NCBI GenBank assembly: GCA_045611845.1
Contig: JAZKXZ010000001.1
Coordinates: 41,523 to 105,522, forward strand
Direction: 5' to 3'
DNA: 64,000 nucleotides
Source: Enterocola sp045611845
GTDB lineage: Bacteria > Bacteroidota > Bacteroidia > Bacteroidales > Paludibacteraceae
The notes beneath the pieces were generated by a model. That model saw only the letters and a list, made by a program, of their open reading frames with translations, was not told the DNA's origin and did no database searches. Below are positions 9,799 to 17,025 of the stretch, in pieces. Numbering within the stretch: position 1 is the stretch's first letter; the number at the start of each line of letters is the position of its first letter. The translations under genes were made by a program, and so were the position numbers.

Positions 9799-9830
9799 AG
9801 TCCTAAATTTACAGTTTAGGACTTTTTTTT
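9799..9830 (+). terminator. Rho-independent terminator of the ECF sigma operon
   Basis: A 9-bp stem (9799-9807 with 9815-9823, arm AGTCCTAAA) with a seven-base loop and a T run to 9830, 24 bases after the last stop codon of the operon. Confidence 0.9.
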
Positions 9831-9870
9831 ATAAAAATCGCATTATTTACAAAAAAAGTTGTTCTAAAAT

Positions 9871-9901
9871 TTGCACAACTCAAAAAGAGTTGCTACCTTT
9901 G
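9871..9901 (+). promoter_or_regulatory. Bacteroidota-type promoter of tRNA-Lys
   Basis: TTG at 9871-9873 and TACCTTTG at 9894-9901, separated by 20 bases, fit the Bacteroidota sigma-ABfr consensus (TTTG / TAnnTTTG). The start point would be near 9906, about 30 bases before the tRNA. Confidence 0.75.
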
Positions 9902-9936
9902 CATCGCAATTGAGGAAAACCTCAAGCAATAGCGGA

Positions 9937-10009
9937 GATTCGCTAGCTCAGCTGGTAGAGCACAACACTTTTAATGTTGGGGTCCTGGGTTCGAGCCCCA
10001 GGCGGATCA
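9937..10009 (+). tRNA. tRNA-Lys (anticodon TTT)
   Basis: 73 bases. The acceptor arms GATTCGC (9937-9943) and GCGGATC (10002-10008) pair with one G-U, the D arm is GCTCAGCTGGTAGAGC, the anticodon stem CAACA/TGTTG holds the loop CTTTTAA (anticodon TTT), and the T arm is CTGGG TTCGAGC CCCAG. Discriminator base A; CCA is not encoded. It has its own promoter and terminator. Confidence 0.96.
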
Positions 10010-10011
10010 CA

Positions 10012-10046
10012 AGAGAGAATTTCAAATGAAGTTCTCTCTTTTTTTA
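10012..10046 (+). terminator. Terminator after tRNA-Lys
   Basis: An 8-bp stem AGAGAGAA (10012-10019) with TTCTCTCT (10032-10039) is followed by a T run, starting three bases after the tRNA. Confidence 0.85.
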
Positions 10047-10128
10047 TGCATTTTCGAACCCAGGACCCCTATCCATTTATTAAAATATTTTCATTATCTT
10101 TGTGTATTGTACTCCAAAATCTACAAAC

Positions 10129-11001
10129 ATGAACATACGCATCATAATCAATCCTATTTCGGGCACAGACGCCGCTAGAAAAAGAGCAAAGAAAGTGGTT
10201 TTAGCCCTTGAAGAAGAGTTTAATATAAAAGGCATTAAGACCGAACGTGCTGGACATGCTACCGAGCTGGCAAAGCAAGCTGTAAACGACGGAGTAGAAT
10301 TAGTAGTGGCAGTGGGTGGAGATGGCACGGTGAACGAGATTGCGTCTGCACTGGTTGGCACAGAGACTGCTCTAATCATAGTGGGCACTGGTAGTGGCAA
10401 TGGATTGGCACGCGATTTGGGCATGTTTGGTCTTTCTACAAAAAAGATTATCGAAAGGATTAAAGAAAACAAATCTTATCGCATAGACTGCGGCGAGGTG
10501 TTGGGCAGAAAATTCTTCTGCACCTGCGGCAGTGGTTTTGATGCGCTTATTGGTCACTTGTTTGCTCAAACCAAAGTGCGTGGTTTCTTAACATACATAA
10601 AACTAAGCTTAAAAGCATACAAAGACTACACCCCCCTTTCATATCGTTTGAGTTTTGGTTCTCGTTTGAATAGCAAAAATGGCGAGGCATTTGTGGTGAA
10701 CATTGCAAACAACAAACAGTTTGGCAACAACGCCTACATCGCCCCACATGCAAACCTAATGGATGGACTTTTTACTGTTACTATTATTAAACCATTCAAA
10801 TGGTACAACATACCTTATATGGCATATAGTTTGTTCTTTAAACAAATGCACAAAAACAAGTTTGTAGAAACTTTTGACTGCGGCGACTGCATACTTGATG
10901 TAGCGGTAGGAGCTTATCTTCACATCGACGGTGAGCCAATTAACACCAACAGCAACTCATTCTCTGTGAAGATGATACCTGCAAGTTTAAAGATTATTTA
11001 A
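10129..11001 (+). CDS. Diacylglycerol kinase-family lipid kinase
   Basis: 290 residues from ATG 10129 (upstream in-frame codons lie in the promoter region and are not expected to be translated). The N-terminal catalytic domain has NPISGTDAARK and VAVGGDGTVNEIASAL (the GGDGT nucleotide-binding motif) and GTGSGNGLARDLG; the C-terminal beta domain ends AYLHIDGEP. This is the DagK/YegS/BmrU fold, which phosphorylates diacylglycerol or related lipids at the inner membrane face. The lipid substrate cannot be told. A second family member lies at 36637-37560. A TATCTTTG box (10095-10102) precedes the start. Confidence 0.88.
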   Translation: MNIRIIINPISGTDAARKRAKKVVLALEEEFNIKGIKTERAGHATELAKQAVNDGVELVVAVGGDGTVNEIASALVGTETALIIVGTGSGNGLARDLGMFGLSTKKIIERIKENKSYRIDCGEVLGRKFFCTCGSGFDALIGHLFAQTKVRGFLTYIKLSLKAYKDYTPLSYRLSFGSRLNSKNGEAFVVNIANNKQFGNNAYIAPHANLMDGLFTVTIIKPFKWYNIPYMAYSLFFKQMHKNKFVETFDCGDCILDVAVGAYLHIDGEPINTNSNSFSVKMIPASLKII

Positions 11002-11033
11002 ACACACGCCTGCCCTTTTTGGCTCTTTTTATT

Positions 11034-11061
11034 GATTGTAAATGTAAAAGATTTACCTTTG
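11034..11061 (+). promoter_or_regulatory. Promoter immediately before the 11066 gene
   Basis: A TTG at 11032-11034 and TACCTTTG at 11054-11061 are 19 bases apart. Only four bases separate the TACCTTTG box from the ATG at 11066, so the transcript is predicted to start at or next to the start codon (leaderless). Confidence 0.65.
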
Positions 11062-11065
11062 CACT

Positions 11066-11644
11066 ATGGCAATTAAAACAAATACACCAGAAATTGTAGC
11101 ACTAAAACAGGCTGTAGAGAAAAGATTTGGCCACCCAATAGAAAGCAGAACAGACTTTACTCTACTTGCATACGACATTGAGCGCACTACAAACAATCAC
11201 ATTGCAGAAAACACTCTGCGCAGATTGTGGGGACGCATCGCTGCATACGACACTGTATTTACTCGCACACTCGACGTAATGTGTAAGTATATAGGTCATG
11301 AGCATTGGAAAAATTTCTGCACATTTCTAAAAAAAGAGACAAATTCTGATTCTGAAATTGTAAAACAAGGTATGTCTATAAAAGTAGAAGACTTAACCCC
11401 TGGCGACAAAATTCGCATTGGCTGGTTGCCAGACAGGGTATGTATAGTGGAATACGTGGGCGGACGCACATTTAAGGCTATTGATGCAGTAAATGCCACC
11501 CTACAAACAGGTGACACATTTGAATGTAGCCTTATGCTAAAGAATTATCCGCTGTTTGTGGACAACTTGGTACATGGCGGCGAACACTGTCCACGCTACT
11601 CAATGGGACTAACTAGCGGACTTACCACCCTAGAAAAATTGTAA
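11066..11644 (+). CDS. Hypothetical protein, possible regulator paired with a protein kinase
   Basis: 192 residues, no signal or membrane segment. The N-terminal half is helical with the block NNHIAENTLRRLWGRIAAYDTVFTRTLDVMCKYIG, which looks like a small DNA-binding or interaction domain seen in many Bacteroidota hypothetical proteins. The C-terminal half is beta-rich (DLTPGDKIRIGWLPDRVCIVEYVGGRTFKAID). The start is fixed by a promoter four bases upstream. It lies 32 bases before a Ser/Thr kinase gene, so a joint role in signalling is likely but not shown. Confidence 0.7.
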   Translation: MAIKTNTPEIVALKQAVEKRFGHPIESRTDFTLLAYDIERTTNNHIAENTLRRLWGRIAAYDTVFTRTLDVMCKYIGHEHWKNFCTFLKKETNSDSEIVKQGMSIKVEDLTPGDKIRIGWLPDRVCIVEYVGGRTFKAIDAVNATLQTGDTFECSLMLKNYPLFVDNLVHGGEHCPRYSMGLTSGLTTLEKL

Positions 11645-11676
11645 TCTCATATTTTTTTTGTAACTTGCCCCGCGTT

Positions 11677-12771
11677 ATGAAGATTAATTCAGGAGCAGTT
11701 GACATAGAACCACAGAACCCTACAAATCACTATAGTATAATAGAAACTATAAGTGAAGGTAGGATTTTTCGCCTTTTCAAAGCACGATATGGCACAAAAT
11801 ACGTGATTTTAAAGACTACGCACATACAAGATGCCATGCATAGCGAAATATTGCGTCGTGAATATGAAATGGGAAAAACTCTATCACACGCTTGCATTGT
11901 TTCTACGCTTGCCTTTGAAGAAAACACTCCTGTAGGACCTGCCATAGTGTTGGAATACATAGATGGCGTTACACTTGGAGAGTATAAATCTGCGGTCCCT
12001 GAGCATCTCCTACACGATATTTTAGACGGTGTAGATTACCTACACCACCGCGGCATACTGCACAACGACTTAAAACCCGACAATATTCTTATAAATAAAC
12101 TGGGCCATGCACGCATCATAGACTTTGGCTTGTCTTCTAGTTACGATAGCAGTTACACAGGCGTAATTGGTGGTTCTGAAGGTTTCACCGCACCAGAGAT
12201 TTTGCAGGGCGAAGGTTATGCTGGCGCTTCTTCCGACATATACTCACTTGGCCTCATCATACAATTACTTTTTGGCAATAAATACCAAAAGATAGTAAAA
12301 AAATGCACCATGCTAGAGCCAGAGGCTCGTTATCAAAGTATTGGAGAACTAAAAAGAGCATTATTTATAAAGCGAACATTGCCATGGGCAGTTTGCGCTA
12401 GTATATTGGTGCTTATTATCGCATTTTTTGCCATTTTGCCTACAGCGCATCGCATCGAGCAAACCAACAAAGAAGCCGATTATAAAGCAGAAGCCACTGC
12501 CTATTTAGACTCTGCGTACCAAACTACCTTGCAACGCATCAAGAAGTTGCCTTACAACGAATCTGCCAAAGGCGCAAAAGACTTTTATTTGAAATATTAC
12601 AACGAAATTTACTTGCAACTTCCAAATGAAAAACGCTCAGCCTTCAACGAAGTACTGAGCGAACAAATTTCTGTTTTAGATTCTCTTTCCCAAGGTCTCC
12701 CTACCCTGCTAAACCTACCTGTAGAAGAGTTAGACCCTATCTATCAAGAAATCATACAGTGGAGTGAGTGA
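11677..12771 (+). CDS. Membrane-anchored Ser/Thr protein kinase (Hanks type)
   Basis: 364 residues from ATG 11677. Kinase domain at about 18-225: invariant Lys46 (YVILKTT), Glu62 or Glu64 in the alphaC block, the catalytic loop HNDLKPDNIL (His129, Asp131; Asn replaces the Arg of HRD), the DFG motif at 149-151 and SEGFTAPEIL. It then has one membrane segment (about 232-255) and a 110-residue periplasmic helical tail without PASTA repeats. It would phosphorylate cytosolic targets in response to an envelope signal; the target is unknown. A TTG-19-TAACTTGC promoter-like sequence lies at 11639-11668. Confidence 0.87.
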   Translation: MKINSGAVDIEPQNPTNHYSIIETISEGRIFRLFKARYGTKYVILKTTHIQDAMHSEILRREYEMGKTLSHACIVSTLAFEENTPVGPAIVLEYIDGVTLGEYKSAVPEHLLHDILDGVDYLHHRGILHNDLKPDNILINKLGHARIIDFGLSSSYDSSYTGVIGGSEGFTAPEILQGEGYAGASSDIYSLGLIIQLLFGNKYQKIVKKCTMLEPEARYQSIGELKRALFIKRTLPWAVCASILVLIIAFFAILPTAHRIEQTNKEADYKAEATAYLDSAYQTTLQRIKKLPYNESAKGAKDFYLKYYNEIYLQLPNEKRSAFNEVLSEQISVLDSLSQGLPTLLNLPVEELDPIYQEIIQWSE

Positions 12772-12773
12772 AA

Positions 12774-13130
12774 TTACTTATCTAGTTTCTTGGCGATATG
12801 CATACCGATACCAAGTTTGACGGCTTTTTTAAAGAAACCGTCTTTTTCGTTATCACAAAAGACCTTATCACCTACTTTTGCAAGAATAGCACCTTTTACC
12901 AATGTTCCTAAAAAACTAGACTTTTTCTTAGGTTCATTGGCAAATCGTCCTAATTTATGTTGTTGACAATATGCTCTTGTATAGGTTTTATCAGGGTCTA
13001 TATCGTCACCAATAAACCAGACTCGCACATACACACCATCTGAGCGTCTTGAAACATGCTGATATTTATTCCCTGTAGGATATCTATCTAGCTTTACATT
13101 TTCATAATATACACTACCTCTTTTGCTCAT
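12774..13130 (-). CDS. Hypothetical small basic protein
   Basis: 118 residues, Lys/Arg-rich, without a signal peptide. The N-terminal half contains an aromatic/charged block (GVYVRVWFIGDDIDPDKTY), the C-terminal half has FLGTLVKGAILAKVGDKVF and an amphipathic stretch. I do not recognise a family. It ends two bases from the convergent kinase gene and follows the acidic membrane protein by 49 bases on the same strand. Confidence 0.55.
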   Translation of the reverse strand: MSKRGSVYYENVKLDRYPTGNKYQHVSRRSDGVYVRVWFIGDDIDPDKTYTRAYCQQHKLGRFANEPKKKSSFLGTLVKGAILAKVGDKVFCDNEKDGFFKKAVKLGIGMHIAKKLDK

Positions 13131-13179
13131 ATATAAACATTTAGTAGCTAAAGGTAAAAAATATTACTTAATTTACAAA

Positions 13180-13782
13180 TTACTTACCAGATTTTTTTGA
13201 TTTAGACTTCTTTGTTGTTTTTTTTGTAGTTTCTCCACTTGAACTTCCTAATAAATCAGCTGCAGAATATTTAACTCCGTCATACTCTTCATCATATTTT
13301 CTTGCGCGCTCTTCTTGTTTCTTAAAATAATCATCCAAACCTAAATCATATTCAATTATTTCTTCATCATCTTCTTCAAACTCTTCATCATCAAACTCAA
13401 ATTCTTCGTCGTCAGACTCTTCGTCTTCCTCGCCTGCATCGTCTTCATCATCACTCGAAATGCCTAACAAATCGGCTGCAGAATAAGTGACATTTGGATC
13501 ATCATATTCCTCTTCTTCACTACTATTTATTGCTCTAAGTACACCCTCATTAGTTTCCAATAGTTTTTTATGTAGATTATACTCTTTTCTAAATTTCCAA
13601 AACTTAAACCCTGCAAAACCAATAACTACCAGACCAATTGCAAACATTAATGAATCAGGAAGAAGTATCATACAAAACACCATATAAACAATTCCAAAGA
13701 TACATAAGTACTGCTTTTTACGTAGTTTTTTTATTTTTTCTTTACCAGCTACAACAGCTCCTTCAAACAATTCTTTTTCCAT
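13180..13782 (-). CDS. Two-segment membrane protein with acidic tail and repeated YSAADLLG motif
   Basis: 200 residues. A basic N-terminus precedes a hydrophobic hairpin (about 25-65) that should place both ends in the cytoplasm. The tail is extremely acidic (runs of E and D, about 95-155) and is bracketed by two copies of the same short motif, VTYSAADLLGISS (about 98-110) and VKYSAADLLGSSS (about 170-182), and the protein ends with a Lys-rich run. No family recognised. The repeated motif suggests a short linear binding site. Confidence 0.65.
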   Translation of the reverse strand: MEKELFEGAVVAGKEKIKKLRKKQYLCIFGIVYMVFCMILLPDSLMFAIGLVVIGFAGFKFWKFRKEYNLHKKLLETNEGVLRAINSSEEEEYDDPNVTYSAADLLGISSDDEDDAGEEDEESDDEEFEFDDEEFEEDDEEIIEYDLGLDDYFKKQEERARKYDEEYDGVKYSAADLLGSSSGETTKKTTKKSKSKKSGK

Positions 13783-13809
13783 AATATCTAATTTTAAAGG
13801 TTAATAATT

Positions 13810-14559
13810 TTATTTTAGATTGAATAATTTCATTGCATTTTTATAGGTTACTTGCTCAAATTGCTCCGTAGAACAAACCTCTTTAAAGTCATTTAATTTT
13901 ATCCGATAATAATATTCCAAATCTTCTTTAGGGTAAAAATATTTAGGGATACACATATCTGTACCCCAAAGAAGTTTATTGCTTAAACCTGCCTTACAAA
14001 TATCAGACATTTGCAGCAAAGGCATAAATGCAGAATCTGCAAAAGCATTCTGATTCCTTTGTAATATCCCAACAATCTTATTTGCAGGTCTTCCATGCGC
14101 CAGAATAAAAGAGACATCAGAATTATTTGCAATCAATGCTTCGTATTTATCAGCATTACAACAAATTTCATTTCCAGTATGTATTAAAAGAGGTAATTTT
14201 AATTCTCTCGAAATTTCAACTACCTCCATTAATTTTTCCGAATCAGGTTGCCAATCCTCTTGATGAAGAAAGGGATGAAGTTTTATACACGCCCATTTAA
14301 TATCCGACTCTAAAAACCATGCTATATTACCTTTTAAACCCTCTGGTGTAATCCACATCACTGGCAAAACTTTGCTACCATCTAATTCTATCAATTCGTG
14401 AATTTCATCTATTACTTTTGGATAATTTTCATCGCACATCGTAGTAGATGACACTGCATAATATTGGATATTTAATTGCTCCATCAACTTATGAATATAC
14501 GATGGAGCAAAATAGTAATCATAGAACTGACCTACGTGAATATGAGAATCTACAAGCAT
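13810..14559 (-). CDS. Amidohydrolase-family (TIM-barrel metal-dependent) hydrolase
   Basis: 249 residues. Fits the Amidohydrolase_2 group: DSHIHVG at residues 4-10 (metal-binding HxH), KLHPF and LLIHTGNE in the middle, ILAHGRP, and LLWGTDMCIP with the conserved Asp near the C-terminus. Substrate unknown. It lies directly downstream of the radical SAM enzyme in the same direction, and its ATG shares one base with the stop of a small upstream reading frame, so it appears to be part of the peptide operon. A role in peptide processing is speculation. Confidence 0.8.
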   Translation of the reverse strand: MLVDSHIHVGQFYDYYFAPSYIHKLMEQLNIQYYAVSSTTMCDENYPKVIDEIHELIELDGSKVLPVMWITPEGLKGNIAWFLESDIKWACIKLHPFLHQEDWQPDSEKLMEVVEISRELKLPLLIHTGNEICCNADKYEALIANNSDVSFILAHGRPANKIVGILQRNQNAFADSAFMPLLQMSDICKAGLSNKLLWGTDMCIPKYFYPKEDLEYYYRIKLNDFKEVCSTEQFEQVTYKNAMKLFNLK

Positions 14560-14600
14560 TAAAGATCTTTAAGAAGTTTATCTACATCATTTTCAGTCAT
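14559..14600 (-). other. Short reading frame ending at the amidohydrolase start (TAATG overlap)
   Basis: Between the maturase stop and the amidohydrolase start there is an open frame of about 40 codons on the minus strand, without an ATG until MTENDVDKLLKDL (14600). Its sequence (NLGFGRPKMTEND...) looks protein-like and its TAA shares a base with the next ATG. It may be a tiny coupling peptide or the remnant of a longer C-terminus lost by frameshift. Confidence 0.35.
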
Positions 14601-14652
14601 TTTTGGACGACCAAAGCCTAAATTCTTTATTTTATCTCTATTGTTAATTAAA

Positions 14653-16116
14653 TTACAATAATCCTTTTGCTCTATATTCTTCTACTAATCTTTTATTCAA
14701 AAAGGCAACTTCGCAGAAATGATGATTTACAGCAAACATATCACCATTTGATTCATTATAATTGCGTACCAAACAACGAGCACAATAATCGCGAGCCTCA
14801 CATTCGATACATTGAGGGAATGATGCTTGGGTAATTTTTCTAAGTTCTTTTACTCTTTCGCTATTTTCCCAGATTTCTTGAAGTGATTGTTTATAAACAT
14901 TTCCTAATACGTAATCTTGCCAACCTGCACAAGGATAAACATCTCCATTGGCTGTTATACAACAATTATCATAACCAACACCACAAACAGGTTGTTTCTT
15001 AAATCTTTCTATATCAAATGCTATCTCATCAGAAATAGACGACTGTTTTAATGTCTCTTCTCTATATTGTATATCATTTTCAATAATTGCACGAAGTAAT
15101 TCTTCTGTTTCTTCTATAGAAAGTCTATTTGCCAAATTCTCAGTATCAAGGTCTGCACGTGCCATCATAATATAGTCTGTTTGTGCTTTAACCTTCAACT
15201 TTTTGGCATATTCCAACACCTTGTCATAACCTTTGCGATTAGCTTTCATAATAGGACAACTAATCTGAATAGGTATATCCGCTGCCACTAATTTCTCTAT
15301 AGAAGCAATTGTTTTATCAAAAGAACCTTTAACCGTAGTAATAAAGTCATGTATCTCTGGATCCATTGAATACAATGAAACCTGAATTAAAGAAAGATTA
15401 ACTGCCTTAAGTCGAGGTATTTGTTCATCTTTTAAAGATATCAAATTAGATAGAATACTAATTTTAAAATCTTTCTCACGACAATATTCAGCTATCTCTA
15501 TAATATCTTTATGCAAAAAGGCCTCTCCACCAGAAAGTGTAACATGAATTCCACCCATTTCGGCAAATTCATCTAATATACTTTTTACTTTACATAAAGG
15601 CATATCAAAGCCTTTGCTTTTCTTTTCATTAGGGATATAACAATGAATACAACGTTCGTTACATCTACTTGACAGCTCAAATTGCAAACTAGAAATCAAT
15701 GGTTTATCTTGAACCTCATCCAAGAAAAAATCTTGTGTATTTTCAGTTACCTTTTCTTTAGTTTCTTGATAAAAGTTATCAGCTAGTGTTTTTGGTAATT
15801 CTACATTATATGTAAAATCCTCATCTTTAGCATCTAATTCTTCTATAGTTTCTCCTATCACTACAAATTTTGCTTGAACTAAACTCTCCACAAACTGCAT
15901 AAAGTCATTTTTAATCACTTCATAACTGGCATCTTCATAAAGCGAACATAATCTTTTAATAATATCTTCTACATCTTGTGGATTCCTATTTATTTCTTTT
16001 AACCAATCAGCTCCACTCGCATTATAACTTCTATCTTGACGTGTTAACTGATTAATTACATATCCATATCTATCTGTAGTACGGATAAATGTATTTTTTG
16101 ATTGTTTAATATACAT
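14653..16116 (-). CDS. Radical SAM/SPASM peptide maturase with PqqD-like N-terminal domain
   Basis: 487 residues from ATG 16116. N-terminal PqqD-like winged-helix region (about 1-90) of the kind that binds precursor leader peptides; radical SAM core with SRCNERCIHCYIP (Cys152, Cys156, Cys159 bind the 4Fe-4S cluster), TLSGGEAFLH; and a C-terminal SPASM domain rich in Cys (CGVGYDNCCITANGDVYPCAGW ... CIECEARDYCARC) for auxiliary clusters. Such enzymes cross-link or epimerise residues of ribosomal peptides. A longer frame opens at 16182 but would run through a strong hairpin (16143-16170) and nearly touch the precursor stop, so 16116 is preferred. The exact modification is not predictable. Confidence 0.9.
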   Translation of the reverse strand: MYIKQSKNTFIRTTDRYGYVINQLTRQDRSYNASGADWLKEINRNPQDVEDIIKRLCSLYEDASYEVIKNDFMQFVESLVQAKFVVIGETIEELDAKDEDFTYNVELPKTLADNFYQETKEKVTENTQDFFLDEVQDKPLISSLQFELSSRCNERCIHCYIPNEKKSKGFDMPLCKVKSILDEFAEMGGIHVTLSGGEAFLHKDIIEIAEYCREKDFKISILSNLISLKDEQIPRLKAVNLSLIQVSLYSMDPEIHDFITTVKGSFDKTIASIEKLVAADIPIQISCPIMKANRKGYDKVLEYAKKLKVKAQTDYIMMARADLDTENLANRLSIEETEELLRAIIENDIQYREETLKQSSISDEIAFDIERFKKQPVCGVGYDNCCITANGDVYPCAGWQDYVLGNVYKQSLQEIWENSERVKELRKITQASFPQCIECEARDYCARCLVRNYNESNGDMFAVNHHFCEVAFLNKRLVEEYRAKGLL

Positions 16117-16142
16117 CAGTCTATATACTATATTTCTATAAT

Positions 16143-16170
16143 ATGAGAGGAGAAAAAAATCTCCTCTCAT
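16143..16170 (-). promoter_or_regulatory. Hairpin between precursor and maturase genes
   Basis: Perfect 11-bp inverted repeat (ATGAGAGGAGA at 16143-16153 with its complement at 16160-16170) and a six-base loop, in the gap between the peptide gene stop (16185) and the maturase start (16116). No good U run follows on the minus strand, so it may stabilise the precursor mRNA end or act as a partial attenuator. Confidence 0.6.
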
Positions 16171-16184
16171 AAAAAATGTCACAA

Positions 16185-16322
16185 TTAATAAGAACGTTCA
16201 CAAGCTTTGCAAAATGGTTTTCCACCATTTAGAGTGCTTGTGCCATGAGATGGACAACCAGCTGCATAAGAACCTGTTGTTAAGTTTTTAGCAATAACCT
16301 CTGCTTTTTGATACTTTTTCAT
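16185..16322 (-). CDS. Candidate RiPP precursor peptide (45 residues)
   Basis: A short gene with ATG at 16322. The peptide has a Lys-rich leader-like start (MKKYQKAEVIAKN), a GSYAAGC segment, and a C-terminal core-like part with Cys23, Cys38 and Cys41, Gly-Gly-Lys and a CKAC pair, ending RSY. It is directly followed by a hairpin and the radical SAM/SPASM enzyme, which has a PqqD-like domain: the standard arrangement of precursor plus maturase. A TATCTTTG box lies about 70 bases upstream. I do not recognise a named precursor family, and whether the product is a toxin, signal or cofactor is unknown. Confidence 0.8.
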   Translation of the reverse strand: MKKYQKAEVIAKNLTTGSYAAGCPSHGTSTLNGGKPFCKACERSY

Positions 16323-16389
16323 AATAAATAAATTTAATAATTTTTGCCTACTCTAGAACAGGATTTTCGGCTTCCTCCTATTTTTTACA

Positions 16390-16397
16390 CAAAGATA
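16390..16397 (-). promoter_or_regulatory. -7 box upstream of the RiPP precursor
   Basis: TATCTTTG on the minus strand matches TAnnTTTG. No clear TTG is seen at the -33 distance, so the promoter is weak or needs an activator. The predicted leader is about 60 bases. Confidence 0.5.
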
Positions 16398-16419
16398 GAC
16401 CATGCCATTTAAATAACCA

Positions 16420-16437
16420 TAGCCCTTTTTGAGCCTA
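16420..16437. repeat. Copy 1 of an 18-bp hairpin-like repeat
   Basis: TAGCCCTTTTTGAGCCTA here and TAGCTCTTTTTGAGCCTA at 21482-21499 differ at one position and have the same orientation. The second copy acts as a likely terminator. The intergenic stretch 16398-16773 otherwise holds only this repeat, copy 1 of the 44-bp repeat and no convincing gene. Confidence 0.5.
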
Positions 16438-16616
16438 GTTTTTGGTCCTTTCTCTTGTTATTCAATAAACATCTCTTATTAAGAGAGATTGATTTTCCTC
16501 TGCAAAATTGACTCTACCTCATAAACGTCTCCAAAAAACTCTTTTTGGACCTATTTTTACTTACCGTAACACAGACTCCAAATCGTATCAACTGCCCCAA
16601 TCGTCTCCCACTAGTC

Positions 16617-16660
16617 ATAAAATAGAAATGTGTCGCCTATTTTTAAAAATAAACGACACA
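16617..16660. repeat. 44-bp direct repeat, left copy (contains an imperfect palindrome)
   Basis: Matches 21410-21453 with two mismatches in 44 bases and the same orientation. The inner 32 bases (16629-16660) form an imperfect palindrome with TGTGTCG/CGACACA ends. The two copies bound the toxin-antitoxin island. Confidence 0.8.
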
Positions 16661-16773
16661 TTGTTATAATTTTTTATTAAAACCTAGAGAGAATTGAATC
16701 CCTACACTATCCTATTCAACATTTCGTTAGCATTGATGCAGGTAAGAAGTGATACGGCATATAGAATTTAGAA

Positions 16774-17022
16774 TTAAATAAATTTCTCATTATGGTCATC
16801 GAGCAATTTATGTGTTACCAACTGATTATATTCTAATGTTTCTATACGGTTATACAAATCTCTATTAGCATAAAGGAATCTTCTCATAGAAACGAATGCA
16901 CGCATTATATGTATATTTACCTGTATTGGAGTAGATGATCTTAAAACACTACTAAGCATCGCAATACCATTTTCTGTAAATGCGTACGGCAAGTATTTTA
17001 TAAAGTTTTGCAGTCTTGCTGT
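16774..17022 (-). pseudogene. ORF6N-domain gene, C-terminal fragment
   Basis: About 82 codons read from just after the AbiEii stop, in the same frame. The segment LPYAFTENGIAMLSSVLRSS followed by VNIHIMRAFVSMRRFL is the typical end of the ORF6N DNA-binding domain found in phage and accessory proteins, followed by a short helical tail. The N-terminal half of the domain is missing and there is no good start codon (TTG at 16992 is the only option). A matching N-terminal fragment lies on the other side of the AbiE module at 18787-18915. Confidence 0.8.
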
Positions 17023-17025
17023 TTT

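Noticed and set aside
13180..13782. Low-complexity acidic frame as a spurious gene
   Set aside because: It has a coherent membrane hairpin and an exact motif repeat, so it was kept as a gene.
16440..16640. Minus-strand 34-codon frame (MTSGRRLGQ...) as a second peptide precursor
   Set aside because: No leader-like or Cys pattern, no promoter, low-quality composition.
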